From Euryarchaeota archaeon (GTDB lineage: Archaea > Thermoplasmatota > SW-10-69-26 > JACQPN01): a DNA stretch of 64,000 nucleotides. Location of the stretch: contig JACQPN010000015.1 of assembly GCA_016207515.1 (NCBI GenBank), positions 120,500 through 184,499 on the forward strand, given 5' to 3'. The position numbers and the translations under genes were made by a program. This document shows positions 34,321 to 42,060 of this stretch, piece by piece. The stretch's first letter is position 1. The number at the start of each line of letters is the position of its first letter. A model generated the notes under the pieces. That model saw only the letters and a list, made by a program, of their open reading frames with translations, was not told the DNA's origin and made no database searches.

Positions 34321-34953
34321 TTGCGGGGGCCGTTCCTCGGCGAATTGACGCAGGTGGTGTCGCCGGGATCGAGGTTCCTCGGGTACCTACGGGGATTCCG
34401 GTACCCGTTTTCGGGCGAAGTCGCCATCACGTCGGACCTGGCCGAGAACCTGAGGGTCGCCCTCAACTGGGGACTCGAGGTGTCGCTGCTTACCGAGGTC
34501 TTCAGGAACGCCTCCGGAAAACGGGTCTCCCAGGTCGACCTCGGCGTCTATTCGCATAAGCACCAGCCGGTGGGAGCGGGTCGCGAAGAAGGCCTCCAAC
34601 GCATGGTGAGCGATGTCGCGACCACCATCCTTCGCGGCCTCGTCGAGACCGAGGGCGCGGAGATCTCCGAGGCGACGATACATACGGTGACCGTCGTCTA
34701 CACGAGGCTCGCCCAGGATTCAGTGCGAAAGTACTTCGTGGATTCGCGCGCTAACGGACTCGACTATGACAGGCATTCGGAGGAGCTCCTCGTCGAGAAG
34801 TTCTCGAAGATCATCGGAGGCGCCGCCGAACGGTACCTGCGAGACCCGTACCGGGAGCAGCTCCCGGATTTCCTTCGCGTCTACTCGGCGGTCCCGGACT
34901 TCTCGGAGCGCATGTCGGCACTCGCCAAGCCCGCGAACGGCGCGAGACGTTGA
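34321..34953 (+). pseudogene. C-terminal remnant of a glucosyl-3-phosphoglycerate synthase-like glycosyltransferase
   Basis: About 210 residues. FLGYLRGFRYPFSGEVAITS, WGLEVSLLTEVFRNAS and the metal/ligand segment QVDLGVYSHKHQPVG match the C-terminal part of GpgS-type family-81 glycosyltransferases. The N-terminal GT-A nucleotide-sugar domain (about 180-200 residues with a DxD motif) is absent: the frame before 34321 reads through a RecA-like remnant on the other strand. A TTG at 34321 could still start translation. It is followed by a HAD phosphatase, the usual partner in glucosylglycerate synthesis. Confidence 0.6.
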
Positions 34954-34977
34954 ACCGTCGGAAGGAGGCGTTTCCCG

Positions 34978-35661
34978 TTGAGGCCGCTTCCGGTGCCTCT
35001 CGAGGCGGTCGTCTTCGACCTCGACGACACGCTTCTTCGCGGGCGGACGATACGTTTTCTCGGCCGCGAATTCGGGTTCGCCGACGAACTCGAACGGGTG
35101 TTCCAGGCAAGAAGGGCCGACCACATGCAAGCGGACGAGGCCACGGGCCAGATCGCAAGGTTCCTCAAAGGACGGACTAGGCACGAGGTCGAGGCGGTGG
35201 TGAGGACCGTCCCAGCCTCCAACGGGGCGCGTGAGGCCATTGCGTTTCTACGGTCCCGCGGCGTCAGGAGCTTCATCGCCACCGATGGGTACGACGTGAC
35301 CGCGAGCGCGTGGGCGTCGATCCTTGGCGTCGACGGCTGGATCTCGTTGGGGCTGACGATCAAGGACGGGCGGGCCACCGGGGACTTCACGAACCCCGCG
35401 CCCCCGCCATGCGACGCGGGATGCACGGCGTTCTCGATGTGCAAGGGGAACGCCCTGGCGACACTTGCCGCCCGCCACGGATTCACCCCCGATAAGACGG
35501 CCTTCGTGGGCGACGGACCGCAAGACGTCTGCGGATTCAGGAAGGCCGGTTTCGGCGTGGTCGTGGGGGAGCGCCCTGGGGTGCGAGAGCGCGGCGACGC
35601 GTGGCTCCCACAAGGGGACTTGACGGGCCTTCCCGCCGTCCTCGGGATGCGCGACGATTGA
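34978..35661 (+). CDS. HAD-superfamily phosphatase
   Basis: 227 residues starting TTG. Motif I VVFDLDDTLL, a helical cap (about 20-85), motif II IATDGYD, motif III Lys in the CKGNAL region and motif IV FVGDGPQDVCG. This is the phosphoserine phosphatase-like HAD layout. A cysteine cluster (CDAGCTAFSMC, about 142-152) is unusual. The preceding gene remnant is of GpgS type, so a glucosyl-3-phosphoglycerate phosphatase role is possible. Other substrates cannot be excluded. Confidence 0.8.
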   Translation: MRPLPVPLEAVVFDLDDTLLRGRTIRFLGREFGFADELERVFQARRADHMQADEATGQIARFLKGRTRHEVEAVVRTVPASNGAREAIAFLRSRGVRSFIATDGYDVTASAWASILGVDGWISLGLTIKDGRATGDFTNPAPPPCDAGCTAFSMCKGNALATLAARHGFTPDKTAFVGDGPQDVCGFRKAGFGVVVGERPGVRERGDAWLPQGDLTGLPAVLGMRDD

Positions 35662-35681
35662 TGGGGAGGCGGTGGGGGCTC

Positions 35682-36599
35682 TCACCTTTCAGCGGGGAGG
35701 ACCCGGGACGGGCCGACCTTAAGCCGTTGTTGCGCGAGGATTATGCCCAAGATGACGACGCTCCCGCCCAACACGGTCACCGGCGTCGGGACCTCGGAAA
35801 GAAGCAGGTAGCTCCACACGAGCCCGAACACCGGGTTGAGGTAGACGAAGCTCATCGTCTCACTGGACGTGAGGCGCCTCAACGCGTAGTTGAAGCCAAG
35901 GTAACCGACGATGGTCGCGAATATCCCGAGAAACAGTATCGCACCCACCCCGTCAGGTTGCAAGCCGCCTAGGCGTCCGGTCGTCCCCGTCAGGAGGATG
36001 GGAAGGATGACCACGGTCCCGCCCAATGTAGCGGCGGCCGTGACGCGTTCCGCGCCGTGCCGCATCACGAGCGGTTTCGACAAGACCGTCGCGTATGCCC
36101 ACGACATCGGGGCGAGTAAGACCACGAACGCCCCCAGCGTGTAGGTGATTGTCAGTTCAGCCCCGCTTCCCACGACGATCATCACGACGCCGAAGAGGGA
36201 CAGGAATATGCCACCGACTTTGATAGGCGTCAAAGCCTCCCGAAGGATCAGGGTCGAAAACAGCGCGGTCCACATGGGACCCGTCGCGACGATGAGGGCG
36301 GCAACGCCTGCCGTGACCGTCGTCTCTCCCCAGTTGAGGCAGAAATGGTAGACAGGCACGGTGACGAGCGCCACGGCGACGAACGGGTAGTATTCGATGC
36401 GCTCGACTTTCGGAAGCCCGCGTAACCAAAGCACGCCAAGAAGAGCCGGCGCGGCGACCAAGAACCGAAGCACGGTGAGGTCGAAAGGATCCACGTAGCG
36501 AAGAGCCACCTTGATGGCGGTGAAAGCGCCGCTCCAACAGAGGCCGATGACGACGAGCATCGCGACACGGGCGTTCCAAGTCTCCTGGTCGGCGGCCAT
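35682..36599 (-). CDS. EamA/DMT-family permease
   Basis: 305 residues with ten hydrophobic segments in two repeated halves of about 145 residues. Each half has the EamA pattern (WSGAFTAIKVALRYVDPFDL in the first; FLGIFATIVGYLGFNYALRR in the second). It exports metabolites or amino acids; the substrate is unknown. It ends facing the HAD phosphatase gene and starts five bases after the PurD-like gene ends upstream on the same strand, so they are probably co-transcribed. Confidence 0.9.
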   Translation of the reverse strand: MAADQETWNARVAMLVVIGLCWSGAFTAIKVALRYVDPFDLTVLRFLVAAPALLGVLWLRGLPKVERIEYYPFVAVALVTVPVYHFCLNWGETTVTAGVAALIVATGPMWTALFSTLILREALTPIKVGGIFLSLFGVVMIVVGSGAELTITYTLGAFVVLLAPMSWAYATVLSKPLVMRHGAERVTAAATLGGTVVILPILLTGTTGRLGGLQPDGVGAILFLGIFATIVGYLGFNYALRRLTSSETMSFVYLNPVFGLVWSYLLLSEVPTPVTVLGGSVVILGIILAQQRLKVGPSRVLPAER

Positions 36600-36603
36600 G
36601 TCG

Positions 36604-37980
36604 TCACTTTGAGGGGACCAGATAGCCCCATTCTTGCAGCTTCGGCTCGTCGTTCACCCAACGGTCCCCGATGTCGGTCCGGTACATCATGTTCGGAAGG
36701 TAGATGCCTCCGGCCGAACGCTCGCCGAGGACCGCGTACGCGCGCCTCTTCGCCTCCTCCACGGAGTCCCCGGTCCCCGTGACGACGAGCGTGTATCCGG
36801 ATTCGTTGGCGGTGAGGAAGCGGTCGTTCTTCACGTCCCACTTCACTTCCGCGAGGCGCACGTGGTCGATCCGGTCCTTCGTCACGCCGAAAACGGGCAG
36901 ATCGCGCGAGTACCGGTCGAACTCGGGCTTGCTCACGAAAGGGAACGGCGGGACGGTGACGACGACCCCGACGCTGAACCGTCCCCCGACGCGAAAACCC
37001 GTCACGTCGCCTCGGGCCAGCCCCTCGAGAAACGTCCCGACTGGGCTTCTGAACGCGTCGATGGTTATCTGGGTGATGGGATAGCCGAGCCGGCACGTGA
37101 ATTCGAGCGGCCATGCGCCTTGCTCGTTCACGATGCAATTGATGTCGACGAAGCCGTGGTAATTATCCGCCGCAAGAAGCGGCTTCACCTTGGCGAGTGT
37201 CGCCTGGAAGAGGCGGTTCCCAAGGTCCTGTTCCCACATGATGCTCGTTCCCATCTCGCCCGTGTTCGGTCCCAGGCCGCCCGTGAGGAACTTCTTATGC
37301 TCGAAGTTCACGGCCAAGGGAAGCACCCAATCGGTGCCGTTGAAGAACGCGCCGACGGCCATCTCGATGCCCGCCGCGAATTTCTGGAGTTGGAAAGTTG
37401 GCTTCAGGTTCTTCGGCCACTTGGCCTGGAGGTTGTCCATCATCTCCACGAGGTCGCTCGAATCCCGACGCTTCGAAACGAATGCGAGGCCCTTGAAGTC
37501 CGCGGCCGGCCCGTTCGGTTTGAGGACGTAGCGTCCCGGTGTATCGGTGACCCATTTTCGCGCCTCGTCGAAATCCGTGAAGTCGCGGAAGTCGAGCGTC
37601 GGTACTTCGAGGTCCTTCAGTGTCTGTTGGCCGAAGTCACGGTCGTCCTCCAGGCGGTCCCCGAGTTCCGAGCCGCCGACGATGGGTTTGCCTTCCTTTC
37701 TCAACCGATCCTGGTGTTTTCCGTAGCCCGTGTCCTCGAAGACGATGACGTCCGCCCACGCGACGTCCTCCTCCCAGTTCGCGCTCTTTTCGACGATGTT
37801 GTCGCCGATGTCCTTGCAGTCCGCGTCGTGGATGTACATCTTGGCCTGGTGCCCTTCACGGATGCACTGCCACGCCACGTCGAGCGAAAGCCCCCAATCG
37901 CCGATGAAGAGGAACTTCAACGGTTTTTGCGTCTGCAACGTGGGCGCCACGGGACCGTAGACTGCGAGCGGCGTCGCCAC
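36604..37980 (-). CDS. Divergent PurD-like ATP-grasp ligase
   Basis: 458 residues. The GAR-synthetase/ATP-grasp order is recognisable: an N-terminal Rossmann-like part (FLFIGDWGLSLDVAWQCIRE), ATP-grasp core (RYVLKPNGPAADFKGLAFVS; then FAAGIEMAVGAFFNG; GGLGPNTGEMGTS; FVDINCIVNEQGAWPLEFTC) and a C-terminal GARS-C-like domain. A canonical purD is present at 49806-51137, so this is a paralogue with probably a different acceptor. In GARS the corresponding loops are HKRAYEGDKGPNTGGMG and NARFGDPE; here the second is replaced by CRLGYP, supporting a changed substrate. It is followed by a permease. Confidence 0.75.
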   Translation of the reverse strand: MATPLAVYGPVAPTLQTQKPLKFLFIGDWGLSLDVAWQCIREGHQAKMYIHDADCKDIGDNIVEKSANWEEDVAWADVIVFEDTGYGKHQDRLRKEGKPIVGGSELGDRLEDDRDFGQQTLKDLEVPTLDFRDFTDFDEARKWVTDTPGRYVLKPNGPAADFKGLAFVSKRRDSSDLVEMMDNLQAKWPKNLKPTFQLQKFAAGIEMAVGAFFNGTDWVLPLAVNFEHKKFLTGGLGPNTGEMGTSIMWEQDLGNRLFQATLAKVKPLLAADNYHGFVDINCIVNEQGAWPLEFTCRLGYPITQITIDAFRSPVGTFLEGLARGDVTGFRVGGRFSVGVVVTVPPFPFVSKPEFDRYSRDLPVFGVTKDRIDHVRLAEVKWDVKNDRFLTANESGYTLVVTGTGDSVEEAKRRAYAVLGERSAGGIYLPNMMYRTDIGDRWVNDEPKLQEWGYLVPSK

Positions 37981-38051
37981 GTCCCCGGATATGGATGTGA
38001 GATTCTTAAGCCTGATTGGGGCCCGCGCCGCAACCGGCCGATGACCCCGGC

Positions 38052-38840
38052 CTAGAGAGCTCGGGAATAACCGCCGTCGACCAAGAGCGTGGTCCCCGTC
38101 ACGTAACTTGCCCGGGGGGAAGCGAGGAAAACTATCGCATGAGCGATCTCCTCCGGCGTGCCGCTGCGGCCCAATGGGATCTGGCGCGTCCTCTCGGCGA
38201 CCGCCGCCTCGACCGTGATCCCGAGGCGCTTCGATCTCTCTTCGGCCAGTTCGAGCGAGCGGTCGGTGGAGACATACCCCGGGAGGACGGCGTTCAACCG
38301 GATGTTGTCTGGCGCGAGCTCGGAAGCGAGGGTCCGCATGACGTTCACGGTCGCCGCGCGAAGGGAATTCGAGAGGACCAGGTTCTCGATGGGCGCCCGG
38401 ACGCTCGTGCTTTCAAGAAGCACTATCGATCCGCCGCCGCGTTTTCGCATGGCCGGGACCGCGGCCCGGATCGCCCTGACGGTGCTCATGAGGAGCAGGT
38501 CCACGTGCTTTGACCAATCATCGTCAGAAAGGGTCTCGAATCGAGCTGGTGGCGGGCCTCCCTTGTTGGTGACAAGGATGTCGAGGCCTCCGAAGTGGAC
38601 GGCGGTCTCATTGACGAACCTTTCCGGCTCTCCGACCATCGAGACGTCGGCCTGCACCGCGTAGGGGGCCCCGCCGCGTTCCTTCGAGACCTCCTTTGCC
38701 GTGAGCGCCAACTTGTCCTTCCCCCGCGCGCAAAAGGCGACACGGGCGCCTTCTCGCGCAAACGTGATGGCGCAGGCCCGGCCCATGCCATCCGACCCGG
38801 CCATGACGGCCGCCACCTTGCCGTCGAGCTGAAGATCCAT
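38052..38840 (-). CDS. Short-chain dehydrogenase/reductase
   Basis: 262 residues. A Rossmann N-terminus with AVMAGSDGMGRACAITFAREG (the usual TGxxxGxG reads AGSDGMG), ARG after the second strand and VTNKGGPPPARFETLSDDDW (NAG region altered to NKG). The catalytic Ser lies in SIVLLESTS; the usual YxxxK position reads NLVLSNSLRAA, so the tyrosine is replaced. This pattern (S, no Y-x3-K) is seen in a subgroup of SDRs annotated as 3-oxoacyl-ACP reductase-like. The C-terminus (YVTGTTLLVDGGYSRAL) is classical. The substrate is unknown. Confidence 0.85.
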   Translation of the reverse strand: MDLQLDGKVAAVMAGSDGMGRACAITFAREGARVAFCARGKDKLALTAKEVSKERGGAPYAVQADVSMVGEPERFVNETAVHFGGLDILVTNKGGPPPARFETLSDDDWSKHVDLLLMSTVRAIRAAVPAMRKRGGGSIVLLESTSVRAPIENLVLSNSLRAATVNVMRTLASELAPDNIRLNAVLPGYVSTDRSLELAEERSKRLGITVEAAVAERTRQIPLGRSGTPEEIAHAIVFLASPRASYVTGTTLLVDGGYSRAL

Positions 38841-38902
38841 GGGCCCCTATCGGCGACCATTGGGAAAAATGTTGGTAGGCGGCGGAGTCCCCGCGAACCC
38901 TC

Positions 38903-39535
38903 TCAAAGCCTCTCGCCGGCGTCGACGCGGAAAGGCAGGCGGTTCTGCGGCGGCGGCACCGTGCAAGACCACGCTTCGTCGTGCACGCAGTACGGGTGGT
39001 ACGCGCGGTTGAAGTCGAGTTCGTACAGGTCATCAGCGCGGGGATCGAGGTCGAGGTATCGCCCGCCCCCATAGGTCTCCGTCCCGCTAGTTGCATCCCT
39101 GAAAGGCACGAGGATGTAAGTCTCATCTACTTCGCCGGGGGCTGGTTCGAAGGCCTCGAGCGAATACGCCCGCCCCGCGACGGAGAACCCCAGCGACCCG
39201 ATAGCAAGGAAGTCCACTTTATCGTCCCCGGTGGCAGAAAGCTCCGCGTGAGGCGGCGAGCCGCGCCGGGCCAGTCTCACGCCTTGAAAGCGCAGCAAGG
39301 GATTCGGCGGAAACCACAGCAACCCGGTGAATCGCCCTAGCGCCTCCTTAGAGAGAGGCGTCTCATTCCCGAGGTAGCCGCGTTCGCGCCAGCGTCGTTC
39401 GGAATCGAGGGAAGAAAGCCACGCCTCATCCGCATCTAGCGGGGTCGTGGAAACATCTTGGGGGGCGTCGGGTTCGTTCTTCACGTTCTCACGAACGCGG
39501 CCAGGGCGAAAAAACGCTTCGCCCCAAAGGCCCAC
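38903..39535 (-). CDS. DUF1684-family protein
   Basis: 210 residues. The C-terminal two thirds match DUF1684: GRFTGLLWFPPNPLLRFQGV, the strand FSVAGRAYSLEAFEP, then FRDATSGTETYGGGRYLDL and LDFNRAYHPYCVHDEAW, ending PPPQNRLPFRVDAGE. The biochemical role of the family is not established. No other clue comes from the neighbours; it is separated by 62 bases from the SDR gene and could be in the same transcript. Confidence 0.85.
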   Translation of the reverse strand: MGLWGEAFFRPGRVRENVKNEPDAPQDVSTTPLDADEAWLSSLDSERRWRERGYLGNETPLSKEALGRFTGLLWFPPNPLLRFQGVRLARRGSPPHAELSATGDDKVDFLAIGSLGFSVAGRAYSLEAFEPAPGEVDETYILVPFRDATSGTETYGGGRYLDLDPRADDLYELDFNRAYHPYCVHDEAWSCTVPPPQNRLPFRVDAGERL

Positions 39536-39565
39536 TCTTGGCGACGCCGATTCTTTTCTCTTGCC

Positions 39566-39874
39566 TCACCGGGTGGCCGCCATCTCGTGCGACCCAAGGC
39601 GGGTCAAGGCAGCGGACCTATGCTCCTCGACCTCCTTGCGGATCGATTGGAGTAGCGCCCCATCGTCCTCCACCATGCTCGCATGCTCGAACGCCTCCTG
39701 GCGGAAGTTCTCCGCCTCGTAGAAACGCTTGAAGCGCGCTCCAGGGGTCACCTCCCGACCGACGAGGGTGTAACTCGCCGCGGCCCGGCTACCCCATTTC
39801 ATCGCGGTCTCCCGCTCAATCTCCTCCATGGATTTGGCCTGCAATTCGACGATCGCCTTTTCGAGTTCCAACAT
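39566..39874 (-). CDS. Small helical protein of unknown function
   Basis: 102 residues, charged and alpha-helical (MLELEKAIVELQAKSMEEIE), with a central Gly/Pro break (LVGREVTPGARFKRFYEAEN). No family recognised. It is 30 bases upstream of the DUF1684 gene on the same strand. It is the last chromosomal gene before the tRNA-Glu-linked cassette array. Confidence 0.55.
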   Translation of the reverse strand: MLELEKAIVELQAKSMEEIERETAMKWGSRAAASYTLVGREVTPGARFKRFYEAENFRQEAFEHASMVEDDGALLQSIRKEVEEHRSAALTRLGSHEMAATR

Positions 39875-40009
39875 GAGTACCCCTCATCTGCGGCGCGGCC
39901 TCGTGGGTCGGGCCATGCACATTGTCTTGGCCCGCATTCGTTACAACGTTTTCGTCCACCGAGTGGTTGAGATGTACGAAATAAGGGGACGGAGGACGAA
40001 ATGATTTCT

Positions 40010-40088
40010 CCCGCCGGGCCGATGGCCGGTCCCCAACGGTCTCTCGGCCGGGGCTAGGCGGGAGCATTTTGCGGAGCAAAATGCTCCC
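40010..40088. repeat. Structured left boundary of the cassette array (tRNA-like remnant plus 13-base hairpin)
   Basis: Two features overlap. First, 40010-40067 starts CTCCCGCCGGG and ends CGGGAGC, like the ends of the tRNA-Glu gene at 46355-46429 read on the same strand, with a shortened and diverged middle; it may be a decayed tRNA copy. Second, arms GGGAGCATTTTGC (40060-40072) and GCAAAATGCTCCC (40076-40088) form a perfect 13-base stem with a GGA loop that overlaps the first attachment core. The rest of the 39875-40207 gap holds no gene. Confidence 0.4.
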
Positions 40089-40207
40089 GCCGGGATTGGG
40101 GCATCGATTTTGCCCGTAAACCATCTTATGGCGAGAACATGGAAATTTGACGGGCGTCCCCCGTCGGCTGTTCGCCGCGTGTCCAGTGATCAACCAGTCG
40201 TTGAGGC

Positions 40208-40969
40208 TTAGACGGGCCATCCAGAGTCTTGCAAGATGGTCTCGATCGCCTTCCTCCTCTCGGCCCCGCAGGCGTCCAAGAGTCGCCGAATGATCTCCGC
40301 GTGGGGCCGGTGGCCCGCGTCCAAGGTCCCGTGAAGTATTGCGCCGACGTCGGCTCTGAATTGCGTGGCCCTCTGGGCATGATATCCGCGTTTGTCCTTC
40401 TCCTTGAGCACTAGTTTTTCCTTGTCGTGGGCGGCCCAGGCTTTGAGGAAGGCCAACGCCTCCGGTGGAAGGTCGAGGATGCGGTCATGCCGTTTGGCGA
40501 GCTTCGCGGCGGTTTCCAAGATGTTTCTGCGTACGAAATAACCGCCTTTGGGACCACGGCCTCGGACGAATTCGACCTTTGCGGGTGCGCCCTCGACCTC
40601 CACGACGAATTCAACCACGTCGTGGTCCTTGCGCACGTGGATATCGTCTGAGAGAGCGACTCGTCGCGCCACGGCCACGAGTGCTTCGACCTCCGGTACG
40701 ACGTAGACTCCGTCTCTTAGTGCCAGGACCACGAGGTCAACATCTTTAGTGACCGTGCGTGTCGTGAGACCCAGCCGTGGCATGAGCGTCCCCCCGATCG
40801 GCATAAGTGTCCAGCCATCCGGGAGAACTCCAACGATCTTCGCGAGGATCTTTTCTGCGCCCGCGGCGCTTACGGGCGCGGTGTCACGTGCCAAGCGATG
40901 TCCCTCCGGCGAGCGTATCCATGCGGCGTGCACCCACGTGAGGCAGATGTATCCTCGTGAGTTCCTCAT
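40208..40969 (-). CDS. Nucleotidyltransferase (AbiEii/MenT-like toxin candidate) of cassette A
   Basis: Up to 253 residues. The catalytic motif is PIGGTLMPRLGLTTRTVTKDVDLVVL (GG...T-K-D-V-D, the GG-x-D-x-D arrangement of AbiEii/DUF6036-type nucleotidyltransferases), followed by a domain with ILDLPPEALAFLKAW and a C-terminal helical part. AbiEii-type toxins transfer nucleotides, some of them to tRNA acceptor ends. The start is uncertain: ATG 40969 gives an 86-base overlap with the upstream gene; GTG 40933 shortens it. It pairs with the wHTH gene just upstream. Confidence 0.65.
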   Translation of the reverse strand: MRNSRGYICLTWVHAAWIRSPEGHRLARDTAPVSAAGAEKILAKIVGVLPDGWTLMPIGGTLMPRLGLTTRTVTKDVDLVVLALRDGVYVVPEVEALVAVARRVALSDDIHVRKDHDVVEFVVEVEGAPAKVEFVRGRGPKGGYFVRRNILETAAKLAKRHDRILDLPPEALAFLKAWAAHDKEKLVLKEKDKRGYHAQRATQFRADVGAILHGTLDAGHRPHAEIIRRLLDACGAERRKAIETILQDSGWPV

Positions 40970-41711
40970 ACCAGCGTGGGACGAGGAGACGGCGTCGATG
41001 AGGTGGCCCGAGTCCTAACCGGGCCTTCGTAGTCCCGGTTGGCGTGATCTGGAGTTGTAGTGATGCGAGTTCGTGCCGCAGGCCGGCGAACTGTTTTCTG
41101 GTTAATGTCGCTTCGAGGGTTTGCCCGAAGGCGGCGAGCTTCGGCTCCCCTAGACCTATTCCGGCTCGAATGATCAAAGCCGAGTCCTTCGCCGTGGGGA
41201 CCTTGAACGTCCGCTCTTCCACGCCGTTGATGGCGAGAGCCCAGGTCTCTGCGTCTTCGAAGTCCATTTGGAACGCTTCCCATTGGCGCGGCGTACCTTC
41301 CACCACGGTGACCCGGGGGCCGAGCTTCAGGATCGGCATCGGCCTGGGCTCGTTGATTTCCGTGTCCCGCCAGATGCGCGGCGTCAAGAAAACGGTATCG
41401 CGCCCTATGATCTCCTCGAGCTCCGTTGCCCAAGACACGAACCTTTGATGTAGGGGATTGGCCAGACGGGCCAAGAGCTTCACCGTTGATTCTCCGGGTA
41501 CCCGGTAGGAGGAGTGAGCGGTGGGAACCAAGAGACCGCGACGGGTCGCCATGTGGATGAATTGGTTGGCGGAAGTAGCCGTTCCGCAGACGTCCTTTAT
41601 CCGTTCGCGGTCAACCTCGGAGCCGGGTCCCAGGCGCGTGAGCCTGTGGGTGACAAGGGGCGGAAGACCGGGAGGGATCGTGGGTGCAGATATATTAAAA
41701 ATATCTGTCAT
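40884..41711 (-). CDS. Winged-helix regulator/antitoxin candidate of cassette A
   Basis: 275 residues. Residues about 18-75 look like a winged helix (LTRLGPGSEVDRERIKDVCG, with TSANQFIHMATRRGLLVPTA as the recognition-helix region). The remaining 200 residues are an alpha/beta domain without known catalytic motifs, as in AbiEi antitoxins. It is transcribed ahead of the nucleotidyltransferase, with overlapping ends, in the order antitoxin then toxin. AT-rich dyads at its start suggest autoregulation. Confidence 0.6.
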   Translation of the reverse strand: MTDIFNISAPTIPPGLPPLVTHRLTRLGPGSEVDRERIKDVCGTATSANQFIHMATRRGLLVPTAHSSYRVPGESTVKLLARLANPLHQRFVSWATELEEIIGRDTVFLTPRIWRDTEINEPRPMPILKLGPRVTVVEGTPRQWEAFQMDFEDAETWALAINGVEERTFKVPTAKDSALIIRAGIGLGEPKLAAFGQTLEATLTRKQFAGLRHELASLQLQITPTGTTKARLGLGPPHRRRLLVPRWYEELTRIHLPHVGARRMDTLAGGTSLGT

Positions 41712-41733
41712 GGGTAGATAGTTCCGATATATC
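41687..41733 (-). promoter_or_regulatory. AT-rich dyads at the start of the cassette A operon
   Basis: CAGATAT-7-ATATCTG (41687-41707, perfect 7-base arms) overlaps codons 2-8, and GATATATC (41726-41733) overlaps the TATA position. The centres are about 32 bases (three turns) apart and share GATAT/ATATC halves, as expected for cooperative autorepression. Confidence 0.45.
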
Positions 41734-41801
41734 TATATGGATTCGCCAGTACTTGGAACTTGTGGCGGATCTCGCGTGCCCCAGCACCTGCCTCCATCCA
41801 C

Positions 41802-41910
41802 TGCGGGCAAAATCCATGTTCCCACCTGAATTTGATTTGAAAAAGAGATAATGCCTGCTCCTCCATAGATTTGGCGACAGAAGGCGTATCTAAGTGCTCC
41901 CGCCGGGATT
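41802..41910. repeat. Right-end repeat of cassette A including attachment core
   Basis: About 109 bases shared with 44037-44144 and 46263-46370: TGCGGGCAAAATCC, GTTCCCAC, an AT-rich tract, ATAATGCCTGC, TCTCCATAG-like, GGCGA-AGAAGGCGTATCT and then the core TGCTCCCGCCGGGATT. The last 16 bases equal the 3' end of tRNA-Glu. The remainder is not tRNA and so belongs to the element. Confidence 0.8.
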
Positions 41911-42060
41911 GTAGCATGCTTCTTGCCCGTAACTCTTGCCCGTAACTCATCTTATGGAAAGTGGGCGGAAATTCAACGGCCAGCACCGCCCGTGTCCCCG
42001 CCGGGAGGGTCGATCATCGCCCGGAGCGCGAACCACCGCATTCCTTTTGCCAATCTGTAG

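Larger units (their letters stand above)
40082..41910. mobile_element. tRNA-Glu cassette A (AbiE-like cargo)
   Basis: Bounded by two copies of the tRNA 3'-end core TGCTCCCGCCGGGATT (40082-40097 and 41895-41910). The left end carries TTTGCCCGTA (40109-40118) and CATCTTATGG. The right end carries a conserved block from 41802. It holds two minus-strand genes only (wHTH, nucleotidyltransferase) and no recombinase, so it must be mobilised in trans if at all. Core-to-core length is about 1.81 kb. Confidence 0.7.

Noticed and set aside
38052..38840. SDR called as a pseudogene because the YxxxK motif is missing
   Set aside because: The rest of the fold is intact and a tyrosine-less SDR subgroup exists, so a functional variant is more likely.
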